From positions 963,400 through 1,027,399 of the forward strand of contig CAUJNA010001247.1 in assembly GCA_963377175.1 (NCBI GenBank): a stretch of 64,000 nucleotides of DNA, read 5' to 3'. Under the pieces are notes generated by a model. It did no database searches, was not told where the DNA came from, and saw only the letters and a program-made list of their open reading frames with translations. The stretch comes from Effrenium voratum (lineage: Eukaryota > Sar > Dinophyceae > Suessiales > Symbiodiniaceae). Positions 49,940 through 60,230 of the stretch are shown piece by piece. A program made the translations under genes and the position numbers. Position 1 is the stretch's first letter, and every line of letters begins with the position of its first letter.

Positions 49940-51346
49940 ATGTGGACAGTTGCTGACATATGCACAGAAATTGTGGACGCAGCCAATTTGATGCACCACA
50001 AAAAGAAGGCTGGCAAGGCAACAGACCAACTTGCAACCAGTATTCTGGCAGCAGTTGAGGCCAAAATCACCGCTGTTGGCATGAATTGTAAGATTGCACT
50101 TCAGCTGATCAAGACCATTGAGGATTCCAATTTTGATGAGTCCATGATCAACAAGCTCAAAGACAAGATTGACCAGCTTTTGGAAGGTACCCAACAGACC
50201 TCCACTATCACTGGATCCATGGTGATTGCCAAGCCTCAAACTATTTCTTTGCCAGCATACATGACCCAGCAGGAGTGGACGTTTCTTGCTGACCCCAACA
50301 AAGGGTACATGGCCAAAGTGACCTGCCTCACCAAGAAGGTCAAGCACTTGGGCATCAAGAGCATGTCTGAGAAAACCACCAAGAGCCTGGTTGCCACATT
50401 GCTCACCATGTATGATTCCTTACCAGATGCAGCGACACGGCATCAAATGGTAAGAGGCTTCAAGCTGTCGTTTGCCAACCAGGAGTTCCAGCATGAATTG
50501 CCATTTTTGCTGCAATATCCCAGAGACTTCCAGCTCCCCCAGGAGATCATGTTGATTGCCTACCAGGGCACCCAGCCTCAAAAATGTGTGCCAGACACTT
50601 ATGCACATATCCTCACCCAGATCCCATTGAGGGCTACAAACAAGATGCTGCCACCAGCTGGAAAAGGCAGCAGTGGAAGCAATGGAAGCACCAAAAGGCC
50701 ATCTCCAGATGCAGACAGCGACAGCCCCGACCATGCATCCATGCCCATGCAATATTTCCAACAACAGATGGTGATGTTCAAGGAGTGCATGCACATGTTC
50801 CAGAAGAACAGCTCTCCAGATGCCAAGAAGCAAAACAAGCTTCCTGCGCCAGATCAAGAGCCATTGAAAATCCATGTGAACCAGGCAGACTTGCCACTGA
50901 GGCTGAGAACCACATCGGCCTTGGAGGATAAGAAGCCAGAGGCTGAGCCACCACTTTCCAATGATGCAGCCCCCCAGCCAGGTGGCAGTGAGGCCATTAA
51001 AGCTGAAGCTTTCAATATCCTCCGCAACCGGGCTGCATGCAAGGCAAAGACCAAGGCTGGTCCCAATGCAAAGCCTTCAATGTCACCCGCTGGAGCTACC
51101 AAAGCCACAAAGGGCATGAAGAGGCCAGCTGCCAAGACCATGGTGGAGAACATGATTGAGTACCATGTGCCATTGCCTGATGCCAAATGGGAGGGTAGAA
51201 CCAAAGAGTCATGGACCAGTGGCCACTACCAGAAATGTCGCAAACATGCAAGTGCCCAGGGAATGACTGATGATGATGCCAAGGCCAATGCCAGGATTGC
51301 ATGTGCCAAGGCGCTCCAAAAGTGGAACCAATGGATGGGGCAATAG
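49940..51346 (+). CDS. 468-aa island protein, intact, transposase companion
   Basis: Starts MWTVADICTEIVDAANLMHH and is uninterrupted. Residues 1-85 are helical; ~100-225 form a compact domain (KVKHLGIKSMSEKTTKSLVA, TLLTMYDSLPDAATRHQMVR, FLLQYPRDFQLPQEIMLIAY). Residues ~225-400 are a disordered, Lys/Pro/Ser-rich part, including GMKRPAAKTM. The C-terminus is a conserved-looking unit KWEGRTKESWTSGHYQKCRK, ARIACAKALQKWNQWMG. I recognise it only as a type of protein found beside transposase-like genes in dinoflagellates; function unknown. It precedes the transposase gene on the same strand by 590 bp. By eye only about 15 CpG occur in 1.4 kb. Its last ~50 bp are tandemly duplicated just after the stop (51348-51392). 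Confidence 0.75.
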   Translation: MWTVADICTEIVDAANLMHHKKKAGKATDQLATSILAAVEAKITAVGMNCKIALQLIKTIEDSNFDESMINKLKDKIDQLLEGTQQTSTITGSMVIAKPQTISLPAYMTQQEWTFLADPNKGYMAKVTCLTKKVKHLGIKSMSEKTTKSLVATLLTMYDSLPDAATRHQMVRGFKLSFANQEFQHELPFLLQYPRDFQLPQEIMLIAYQGTQPQKCVPDTYAHILTQIPLRATNKMLPPAGKGSSGSNGSTKRPSPDADSDSPDHASMPMQYFQQQMVMFKECMHMFQKNSSPDAKKQNKLPAPDQEPLKIHVNQADLPLRLRTTSALEDKKPEAEPPLSNDAAPQPGGSEAIKAEAFNILRNRAACKAKTKAGPNAKPSMSPAGATKATKGMKRPAAKTMVENMIEYHVPLPDAKWEGRTKESWTSGHYQKCRKHASAQGMTDDDAKANARIACAKALQKWNQWMGQ

Positions 51347-51935
51347 GTAGCCAGGATTGCGCTCCAAAAGTGGAACCAATTCATGGGGCAATAGGTGTAC
51401 ATGACACCTGCAAACAATGGTGGCATTGTGCTGTGGGGAAAACAAGTTGTTGCTCACGTGGACTTGCATGTGGTTGGAAGCCAGTATATATACAGCCAGG
51501 GGCAATGCCAAGCCGAAGGGCTACACCAAGCACCATGCATGCATGATTTTCACCTGACTATTTTGTAGCATTGCACCATTTGGACTGAAGCTTGCACTTT
51601 GAACCTGAAGGCTACACAAGTCTCATGTTCCAGGGGTTGGCAATGGCATTACGCAGACATGCATTGAGAAAAACAAGTCCAATGTTGTTGGGTCAGGCCT
51701 CAAGACTGCACAAGTATGTGGACATTGGCACATGACATTCAGCATGATTCTTGGCTCAAGCCCATCGGATCAAGCCCATGAACCAGAGCAATCCTCCAGA
51801 ATGCACATGTACCACTGAATATTCTGAAGGCATTGAACACGTTGATGCTATATATCAGAAACATGTGTTGTGTGACTGTGTGATGACCGCAGCCAGCTTT
51901 GGTTTTGACCAGTTGCCACTTACATATAGCTTGGC
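51347..51935. other. Spacer before the transposase gene, with relic-SL-like word
   Basis: Contains the duplicated gene tail (51348-51392), hairpin words (AAGCCGAAGGGCTACACC, CCTGAAGGCTACACA) and ATTCTTGGCTCAAG at 51747-51760. The last 10 bases equal the end of the dinoflagellate spliced leader. Confidence 0.45.
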
Positions 51936-53979
51936 ATGGCAATGGATGAGAGGCCAGCAAAGCTCCAAAAGCTGGAAGGCCTGAGAAGAAGGGTGCCACA
52001 TGTGAGTGCAAGTTCACTGGCATCCATATTGGCTGAAATCAAGCAGCAAGGGGTCCCAGACCTCCATGGCAGGAACCATGTGAGACAAGCCAGAAATGCC
52101 AAGTTGGAGTCTCATTCTGCGTATGGGCCAATGCTGAAAGAAATCCAGTTGGTTGCCAAGGATGGCTCAAAGCAACCATGTATCATGGTGAACTTCCTGA
52201 CCATGATGCAAGCATTGTTTGAACTTGGAGGCGGATACCATGACCTGCTGAAAGCAACCTTCCATGCCAAGCCATGCTCAAGAGATATGCCATACAACCT
52301 CATTTTCTACAGTGATGAAGTTGTGTGTGGGAACCCACTTTCAGCAGACACTTCCAGGAAAGTCCAGGTGGTTTACCTAAGCCTCAAAGAGTACGGTGCC
52401 ATCCATTTATCTAAGGAACAAGCATGGATCTGTGTTTTGGCCATGAGATCAAACAAGGTCCAAGAGCTGGAAGCAGGCATGAGCCAAGTTGCAGCAGCCA
52501 TTCTAAAGGAATGTCTCTACAGCCCAGCTGCCAATACCAAAGAAGTTGGGGTCATGCTCAAAGACACAAATGGCTTCAGCAGTCGGTTGTTCCTGAAAAT
52601 TGGCATGTTCCTGCAAGATGGCCTTGCACACCAAACGTTGTTCTCTTTGAAGGGCCACACTGGCCACAAAATTTGTCATTTGTGCCTCAACCTTTATGCC
52701 AAGAAGGCCAAATTTCAGGATGAAGATGGGTGCCAGCTCCTTACAGCTTCCACTTTTGACAAGAAGAGTATCATCAAGGCCACAGACCAGGATGTGCTTG
52801 GCACATGCCACAGGCTGAAGCAAGCCTACCACAGGATGTCCAAGAGGGACTTTGCCATCAAGGAGACAAGTGTTGGCTTTGTCTTCAACAGCCATGCATT
52901 GCTTTTTGACCAGTCATTGGCAAATGACATGCTGCCAGTCCAACAGATTGTCCATGATTGGATGCACACATACTTGGTGAAGGGCTGCTTCCAAACCATT
53001 ACTTACCATTTGATTGACATTCTCCAGGATGAGTTCAAGCTGCACATGTATGCACTTCTTCTTACCTTTGTCCAGAACTGGAATGTCCCCAAGAAAGAAA
53101 AATTAGCCAGTTTGTTCAACCAGAAGCGCAAACAGGCCAATGCCAAGGCTACAACATTCAAATGCACTGCCAGTGAGGGTCTTGCCTTGTATCCAATCCT
53201 TGCATATTGGGTGCACACCATGATCTTGCCCCAGCAGCTATGCAAGCAACAGTGCCATGCCTTTCTTGCGCTGGCAGACCTTCTAGATTTGATAGTTGAT
53301 GTCCCATTGGGCTTGGTTAGCTCAAACCACATGGAGGCAGCACAGGACAGATTCATCCAAGCCTGCTTGGTTGCCGACTGGGCATCCATTATGACCACCA
53401 AGTTTCATTGGTGCACCCACATGGCAGCCCACCTCTTTGTCCACAACATGTTACCAAGAGAGGAAGCACAAGATTGTGAAGAGATATGGCCAGACCATAT
53501 CTAACACAGTGAAATTCGAACAGTCTACCATGTCGGAAATAATTGGCCATGATTTATTTGCGCTCTCAGCACCAGATACATTTTCCACATCAGCAAGGCT
53601 GCTCTCCAACTGCAAGCCCACCAAGAACATGCAACAGTTTCTACAGCACCACTTTGACCAGGAAGATGTGTGGGTGTGCCAAACTGCTTACCTGCAACCG
53701 GCAGGCCAATGCTCCAAAGATGATGTGGTACTTATCGAAGAGCATGGTGGCCAGGTTCAGGTTGGACAAGTCCACATCCATGCCAGCATTGGTGGCGAAG
53801 TGTACAGCTTAGTGTCCAATTGGGAGGAAATGTCCAGGGACAAAGAATCCTGGTGTGCTGTTTGCAAGCCAACTGGCCAAGCAGCCATGGTAAAGACATC
53901 ACAAATTCTGTGTGCCACAAGTTGGTGCCAGTTCAGGGCCCATGAATACAAAGTTCTTATCCCTTTGAGGGCTAGGTGA
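51936..53979 (+). pseudogene. DDE-transposase-like gene with a 14-bp frameshifting deletion
   Basis: The first frame (51936-53504, 522 aa) starts MAMDERPAKLQKLEGLRRRV. At about residue 125 it has MPYNLIFYSDEVVCGNPLSA with the first candidate catalytic Asp. At about 230 FLQDGLAHQTLFSLKGHTGH precedes HKICHLC, a D..KGxxG..xCxLC pattern seen in CACTA/KDZ-type transposases. At about 335 IVHDWMHTYLVKGCFQ resembles the D-x-MH motif of those families. Near 53455 the frame is lost by a 14-bp deletion; the second frame then continues KHKIVKRYGQTISNTVKFEQ to LIPLRAR and TGA at 53977. The assignment to a DDE superfamily is an inference from motif order. Confidence 0.65.
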
Positions 53980-54667
53980 GAGCTTGTAGCTGAATGGATT
54001 GAAAAAAAGAGCACAATGTCAGGTTGCTTGTCAGCAAGCCCGAGGGCTAGTCATTCAAGCTTGGTTGGCTTTTGTGCATGCAAGCCCCATGTAAACTGCT
54101 AGGCCTTCAGGCTCCTGTTGCCATTGCTTTGCCAAGTTGCTTTTGCTTGGTCATCATCAAGCATCAAGGCTTCTTGCTTGATCAAAATTTCTTCAGCTTG
54201 ACCATGTAGGGGGTAGCCATATGGCTAGGCCAAACACCAAATCATGGGCTGTCATGCATGTGTCAAGTCACGGGTAGCCAAAGGCTTGGCAATATAATGG
54301 GTAGCCATATGGCTAGGTAGCCAAAGCAGGCTTGACCAAATCATGGGCTGTAATGCATGTGTCAAGTGGTAGCCAAAGGCTTGGCCGTGTCAAGTCATGG
54401 TAGCCAGGGGCTTGGCCAAACATGCATGGTTCTGACATGAGCACTTGACAAAGCAAACGTACATGATGGCACTCACTTCTTGACACAGCTGCTTTGTTTT
54501 TCTCGCCTTCAAATGGTACAAGTCCTTGGCATGGCAGTTGGCATGGCCCACACTCAATTCTGTAAATGGTGGGTTCCAAAACAAGCTCTGCATGACTGGT
54601 GGTAAGTGTACTTTGGAAACTGGCTGCTCTAAACATGGAGTGGGTGGGCCATGGCCTTGGGGCCCAA
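53980..54667. other. Intergenic stretch dense in AGCC..GGCT hairpins
   Basis: Plus-strand forms here are GTAGCCATATGGCTAGG, GTAGCCAAAGGCTTGGC and GTAGCCAAAGCAGGCTTGACC, the reverse orientation of those at 41.8-42.3 kb. Inverted homologue of 39900-40150 (left part) and 41450-41900 (right part). Confidence 0.6.
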
Positions 54668-55093
54668 CTACTGGTATTTGTAGTTGTGGTTATACCACTT
54701 GGGGCCGGCAAGAGCGCTCTTGGACCAGGACATTCCACATATGGTGCAGCTGGGCCATGTCTCATTCAGGTAATGGCGGTAGAAGATCCATGAGCCGCAA
54801 TTCTTCTGGCTGCATGGCAGCACCAGGCGCCACGTGATGTGGTCTGGAAGGTCAATCCAAGGCTTGGGTTTCTCCTCCTTGGGCGAGCTGGGCGTCGGCT
54901 TCGTGGCCTTCATGGTTGCCTTCATCGCCTTCATGGCCTTCATCGGCATGGCCTTCATCGCTTTCGTGGCCTTCATCGCCTTCATGATGGCCTTCATCGG
55001 CATGGCCTTCATCACCTTCATGGCCTTCACTGCCTTCAGGGCCTTCATGGTCTTCATGGGCTGCTGGCCCGCTTTGGTTGGTCCCTTGGCCAT
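54668..55093 (-). CDS. Lys-Ala-Met repeat protein, right copy (intact)
   Basis: 141 aa: MAKGPTKAGQQPMKTMKALK, about 15 MKA-type triplet repeats (VMKAMPMKAIMKAMKATKAM), then PTPSSPKEEKPKPWIDLPDH and the terminal domain SWIFYRHYLNETWPSCTICG MSW. Methionine and lysine repeat every three residues, so one face of a helix would be Lys-lined; such basic repeats suggest nucleic-acid or chromatin binding. The C-x2-CG motif may bind zinc with partners not in this short domain. The left copy at 41049 is its inverted, frameshifted homologue. Confidence 0.7.
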   Translation of the reverse strand: MAKGPTKAGQQPMKTMKALKAVKAMKVMKAMPMKAIMKAMKATKAMKAMPMKAMKAMKATMKATKPTPSSPKEEKPKPWIDLPDHITWRLVLPCSQKNCGSWIFYRHYLNETWPSCTICGMSWSKSALAGPKWYNHNYKYQ

Positions 55094-55662
55094 GGCTTGG
55101 AAGCTGACTGAAAGAGGAGCTAGCTGGCACTGGATCCCAAGTGGCTACATGGAAGCTTGGCGGCTTGATTGCTATGCTATTAGCCTTGTGGCTTGACTTC
55201 ATGCCATGTGGCTAGCCTGCAGGCTTGACTTCATGGTGTGTGGAAATAATGTTGCTATGTTGCCTGCTGCCCAAAAGCACCTTTTGGGAATCTGATTTTG
55301 CAAAGCTGGTGGGCTAGCCAAATGGCTACATCTTGGAGCCATTTTTTCAAGCCTATCTGGCTGAGAAGGTTTACATCATGTAGTTGAACAGCTAATGTGG
55401 AATGGTAGCCATTATTGGCTTGCAAACCTGCTTGAATAAGCTCAAATAGCCAATGTTGGCTTGCAATCGCAGCCCAAGGGCTAGTGCAAGCATGCGACAA
55501 GCCATTTGCAGGCTACACCTTGCTTGCTTGCGAAACATTCAAACTTCTATGTGCCAAAGCATAAACAGAGCAGCACTGCACGGCCACCATTATGCCTGAT
55601 ACAAAAACACAAAATAAAAACACAGAAAGTAAACCCTTTTCTCATTAGAGCCAGCACTTACA
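55094..55662. other. Right island flank
   Basis: 55100-55240 is the reverse complement of 40870-40990 (CATGAAGTCAAGCC, GCTAGCCACATGGC). Remaining sequence has hairpin words (AGCCCAAGGGCTAG, AGCCATTTGCAGGCTAC) and no gene. Confidence 0.5.
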
Positions 55663-55764
55663 TAGCTAGTTAGCAGCACTTACATAACAAGTTAGCTGGA
55701 GCTAGCTAACCTCTAGCTAAGTGGTTAACATAGGTCTCTGCATGTAGCTAACCACTTAGCTAAG
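55663..55764. repeat. TTAGCTAAGTGG-type border repeat, right side
   Basis: GTTAGCTGGAGCTAGCTAAC, CTAGCTAAGTGGTTAAC and TAGCTAACCACTTAGCTAAG. The last is in reverse orientation relative to the left border repeat at 39331-39425. Confidence 0.65.
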
Positions 55765-55782
55765 CTTGTAAAGTATGTAAAA

Positions 55783-57147
55783 GATGTGTGTGTCTGTGCA
55801 CATAGCTGTGTGTGTGTCTCTGTGTGTGTGTGTCCTGTGTGTGTCTGTGTGTCCCCCCCACTGTGTGTGTGCTGTGTGTGTGTGTGTCTGTGTGTGTGTG
55901 TGTCTGTGTGTGTGTGTGTGTCTGTGTGTGTCTGTGTGTGTGTCTGTGTGTGTGTCTGTGTGTGTGTCTGTGTGTGTCTGTGTGTGTCTGTGTGTGTGTG
56001 TCTGTGTGTGTCTGTGTGTGTCTGTGTGTGGTGTCTCTGTGTGTGTCTCTGTGTGTGTCTCTGTGTGTGTCTGTCTGTGTGTGTCTCTGTGTGTGTCTGT
56101 GTCTGTGTGTGTCTCTGTGTGTGTCTGTGTCTGTGTGTGTCTGTGTGTGTGTGTCTGTGTGTGTCTGTGTGTGTCTGTGTGTCTGTGTGTGTCTCTGTGT
56201 GTGTCTCTGTGTGTGTCTCTGTGTGTGTCTCTGTGTGTGTCTCTGTGTGTGTCTCTGTGTGTGTCTCTGTGTGTGTGTCTCTGTGTGTGTCTCTGTGTGT
56301 GTCTCTGTGTGTGTCTCTGTGTGTGTCTCTGTGTGTGTCTCTGTGTGTGTCTCTGTGTGTGTCTCTGTGTGTGTCTCTGTGTGTGTCTCTGTGTGTGTCT
56401 CTGTGTGTGTCTCTGTGTGTGTCTCTGTGTGTGTCTCTGTGTGTGTCTCTGTGTGTGTCTCTGTGTGTGTCTCTGTGTGTGTCTCTGTGTGTGTCTCTGT
56501 GTGTGTCTCTGTGTGTGTCTCTGTGTGTGTGTGTGTGTCTCTGTGTGTGTCTCTGTGTGTGTGTCTCTGTGTGTGTCTCTGTGTGTGTCTCTGTGTGTGT
56601 CTCTGTGTGTGTCTCTGTGTGTGTCTCTGTGTGTGTCTCTGTGTGTGTCTCTGTGTGTGTCTCTGTGTGTCTCTGTGTGTGTCTCTGTGTGTGTCTCTGT
56701 GTGTGTCTCTGTGTGTGTCTCTGTGTGTGTCTCTGTGTGTGTCTCTGTGTGTGTCTCTGTGTGTGTGTCTCTGTGTGTGTGTCTCTGTGTGTGTGTCTCT
56801 GTGTGTGTGTCTCTGTGTGTGTGTCTCTGTGTGTGTGTCTCTGTCTGTGTCTCTGTGTGTGTCTCTGTGTGTGTCTCTGTCTGTGTCTCCGTGACTGTCT
56901 CTGTGTCTCTGTGTCTCTGTGTCTCTGTGTCTCTGTGTCTGTGTGTCTCTGTGTCTCTGTGTCTCTGTGTCTGTGTCTGGTTGCGGTCTGTGTGTCTCTG
57001 TGTCTGTGTCTGTTTGCGGTCTGTGCAGTGCGTGCGGTGTGTGTGTTGTTTGTGTGCAGTGCGCGCGGCCTGTGCGGGATGTGCAGCGTGTGTGTGTTGT
57101 TTGTGTGCAGTGTGTGTGTGTGTTGCGTGTGTGTGTGTGTGTGCAGC
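55783..57147. repeat. TGTGTGTCTC microsatellite
   Basis: About 1.35 kb of 8- to 10-bp units TGTGTCTC, TGTGTGTCTC and TGTCTG, with a degraded right end containing TGCAGTGTG words. Frames of 360-497 codons on both strands are artefacts. Confidence 0.97.
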
Positions 57148-57600
57148 GTAATTAGATAAACACGAAGGTGAAAGAGGTGACTACTCAGGAAAAGAAAGCT
57201 TGAAAATAGTATTTTCAAGCTACCATTAATGTCATTTTTCTAAGCAATGCTCTATTCTCAGCTGTGGATGACATGAAAGCCTGGAGTTTTTGATGGGAAA
57301 TATATGATTTCCTTCATTCGCATCTGTTCACCTACTTTCTTCAACATCCAAAGATAGAATTACAATGATATGAGAATGGGTGAACCTATAGAAATAATAA
57401 TTGATATTGGCTTTGTGGTTCGGCCACCTTCATTCTTTCATTGCCTTTCACGTTCCATCTCTTTACCTCTAACTTGGATGCCCGACATGAAAGCCGCTAA
57501 GATGATAATTTTGTGAGATATCCTGAGTGCAATTGTACCAGCAGGAATAGATCCAGGAGTGCAATTGTACCAGCAGGAAGGGATCCCGGATGACATAGGA
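57148..57600. repeat. Unassigned sequence with a ~36-bp duplication
   Basis: 57526-57590 contains two copies of GTGCAATTGTACCAGCAGGA followed by ATAGATCC/AGGGATCC. Otherwise no feature. Confidence 0.5.
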
Positions 57601-57617
57601 CACAGACAGGCGGTCTG

Positions 57618-58340
57618 TGCGGTGTGTGTGTGTGTGTGCGCGTGCGCGTGTGCAAGCGCAAGTGCAAGCGCAAGCGCAAGCGGAAGTGCAAGTGCGTAGG
57701 CGTGGGCGTGGGCGTGCGCGTGCGCGTGCGCGTGCGCGTGCACGTGCGTGCGCGTGTGTGTGTGTGTGTGGGTGTGTCCGTGTGTCCGTGTGTCCGTGTG
57801 TCCGTGTGTCCGGTGTGTCCCGTGTGTCCCGTGTGTCCCGTGTGTCCCGTGTGTCCCGTGTGTCCCGTGTGTCCCGTGTGTCTGGTGTGTCCGGTGTGTC
57901 CGGTGTGTCCCATGTGTCCCGTGTGTCCGATGTGGTGTCCGATGTGTTCGATGTGTCCGATGTGTCCGTGTGTGTGTGTGTGTGTCCGTGTGTGTCTGTG
58001 TGTGTGTGTGCGTGTGTGTGTGTGTGTGCGTGTGTGTGTGTTGTGTTGTGTTTTGCTTTGCTTTGCTTTGCTTTGCTTTGCTTTGCTTTGCTTGGCTTGG
58101 CTTGGCTTGGCTTGGCTTGGCTTGGCTTGGCTTGGCGTGGCGTGGCTTGGCTTGGCTTGGCTTGGCTTGGTTTGGTTTGGTTTGGTTTGGTTTGGTTTGG
58201 TGTGGTGGTGTGTGATGGTGGGGTGTGTGTGTGTGTGTGTCTGTGTTTGTGTTTGTGTTTGTGTTTGTGTTTGTTTTCTGTGTCTCTGTGTCGCTGTGTC
58301 TCTCTCCGTGTCTCTCTCCGTGTCTCTCTCTGTGTCTCTC
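57618..58340. repeat. Composite microsatellite (TG, GCAAGC, TGTGTCCG, pentamers)
   Basis: Ordered blocks: TGCG; CAAGCG; CGTGCG; TGTGTCCG/TGTGTCCCG (57770-57970); TG; pentamers (58051-58200); TTTGTG; and TCTCTCCGTG. Open frames on both strands are artefacts. Confidence 0.95.
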
Positions 58341-58639
58341 TCTGTGTCTCTCCCAGACCTTGAGCTTTGAGTCTGGCTGGTTGTCTTGGAAGGTTCTTCC
58401 ATCTTCTTTCCCCCTCGCAGCTCTCCATTAGGAAGACGCTGGCCCTTTCCCGCCAGATTATTGTAGATTCTGGCGGCGCTTGGCTCTGGATACCGCTCCC
58501 ATAGCAAAACTTCGGACACAATCCGTACCTCATACCAAGTCGCATGAACCAACTCCGGACAATGTAGCTGTTTGATCGTGCCCAATCCTGAAAATTGAAA
58601 GCAAGCGCGCAAACCTAGCAAAGAAGGGGGCCGCCGCCG

Positions 58640-59125
58640 TGCAAACTCATACACACATATATAAACATAAAAAATGTAAGCAATCAAGCAAACATGCAAA
58701 CACGCAAAAAAACAAGCACGAAGCACAAACACAAACACACACACACACAACAAAAAATAGAAAAACGCAAGCAAGCAAGCAAGCAATCAAACAAACACTA
58801 AACACAACCACGCGCACACACACACAAGCACAAACACGCAAACACCCACACAAATAAACAAGCGAGCCAGCAATCAAGCAAACATGCAAACACACAAACA
58901 AACAATCACAAAGCACAAACACAAACACACACAACAACCAAAAAAAAACAAAAAACAAAAAAAAAAAAAAAACAAGCAAGCAAGAAAACAAACAAACACT
59001 AAACACACGCAGAACACGCACATAAATGAATAAGCAATCAAGCAAACAAGCAAACCGGAAACACAAACACAAACACACACACACACACAGACACAGACAC
59101 AGACACAGACACAAACGCAGACACA
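58640..59125. repeat. A/C-rich repeat with ~190-bp higher-order units
   Basis: GCAATCAAGCAAACATGCAA begins at about 58679 and 58870 and a variant at 59033, each followed by AAGCACAAACACAAACACAC. Within units are CAAG, AC and poly-A runs. Confidence 0.8.
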
Positions 59126-60154
59126 CGCACAACAGATACAACAATCACCCGGCCGACCTGGCTCTTCTCTGCGACAAGTGAGGCTTGGACGTGCACAGCT
59201 CAATGCTGGTCGGCTGCAGGATTCGGCAATGGGCCATGGATCGACCAGACGCTTGTTTGGACGATCCTTGTCAGGAACGACCTCTAGTGGTGCCCTTGTT
59301 TCCTTTCTTCAGGAGGCGGCGGCCCTTTGACATTAAGTGTAGCAATCAAGTGCGTGGTTTTTCCAATGGACACCTGAGGCCTCAGGCATAGGAAACTGGC
59401 AAGCTATCTTTGGCTGTCAGCACAGTGCCCCTATTCAAGTCGAAAGGACTTGTCGCAAAACTTCAGGAAAGCTCATGATGCAGTGAGCTTGGTGAGCAAA
59501 CAATTCCAACTCATTGCTTGTGGGAGGGTGTCAAAGCTGAAAGGACGGGGACTCGTTCTTGCTCATGTGAATAAAGAAACCCAAGTGCAAGCAGCCTGCA
59601 GCCAATTCAAGCCTATGTTGCAATCTCTAGCATCTTGGTTGCCCAAAGTAGATCAGCCTGCTCGTGGTCTAAAGGGTTTAAAGTTGTATCCCTTTGTTCT
59701 GATTCTAAGTGCAAATGTATTTTAGAACAACTGGTCGACGTTGAGACCCTGGACTTCAGTTTTGTCTATCTGTTCCTGCTTGCGCCCTAGAAAGCCATTT
59801 GATTGGCAGTACAAAAGACAGGACCACTAAAGTGATCGAGACTCTTGAAGAATTTGCATTTGGGGCCAAGGATTAGTGAATATAGTGGCCACAGCCTCAG
59901 GGGCACCTCAGAGCAAGCGTGGAAAATTCAGTCTGTCAGCTTTGCAGGGCGTTCTTTCAGCCATCGCATGTTAGCCACGCATTGCTTCAGGGGCTTCCAT
60001 TGGTCAACTGCAATCCGGAACTCGCGATAAAACCGTAGCTGCTAGCTGATGTTTCAAGGCGGATAAGAAATAGATGATCTTAGGGAACGTTGGGACAAGG
60101 GGTTGTCTCAACCCAAAAATGTGTGGTTGTCACTTGTGCCGTTTTTGCGAACAG
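59126..60154. other. Unassigned region, possible intron
   Basis: No gene recognised. A plus-strand open frame at 59450-59725 has no splice context. Confidence 0.35.
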
Positions 60155-60230
60155 GATGCGGTTGCCAGCTTGACGGCAGCTCTACGCCTGGCAGAGGCAG
60201 ACAAGATGAAGGCACAGAGTCGCTCTCGAG
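60155..60230 (+). CDS. Candidate exon, coiled-coil peptide
   Basis: After the pyrimidine-rich acceptor GTGCCGTTTTTGCGAACAG the frame reads DAVASLTAALRLAEADKMKA then QSRSR, an Ala/Leu-rich amphipathic helix with heptad-like spacing. The 3' end is uncertain because no GT donor is clear. It may belong to the same gene as the exon at 61365. Confidence 0.4.

Noticed and set aside
55725..57218. Open frames of 360-497 codons (THRDTHRD / SVCVSVCV) across the TGTGTCTC repeat
   Set aside because: The 8- and 10-bp repeats keep all frames open on both strands; there is no non-repeat domain or splice context.
57469..58786. 358-429-codon minus-strand frames
   Set aside because: Composed of repeat translations (HTHGHT, KPSQAKPSQ) with no domain.
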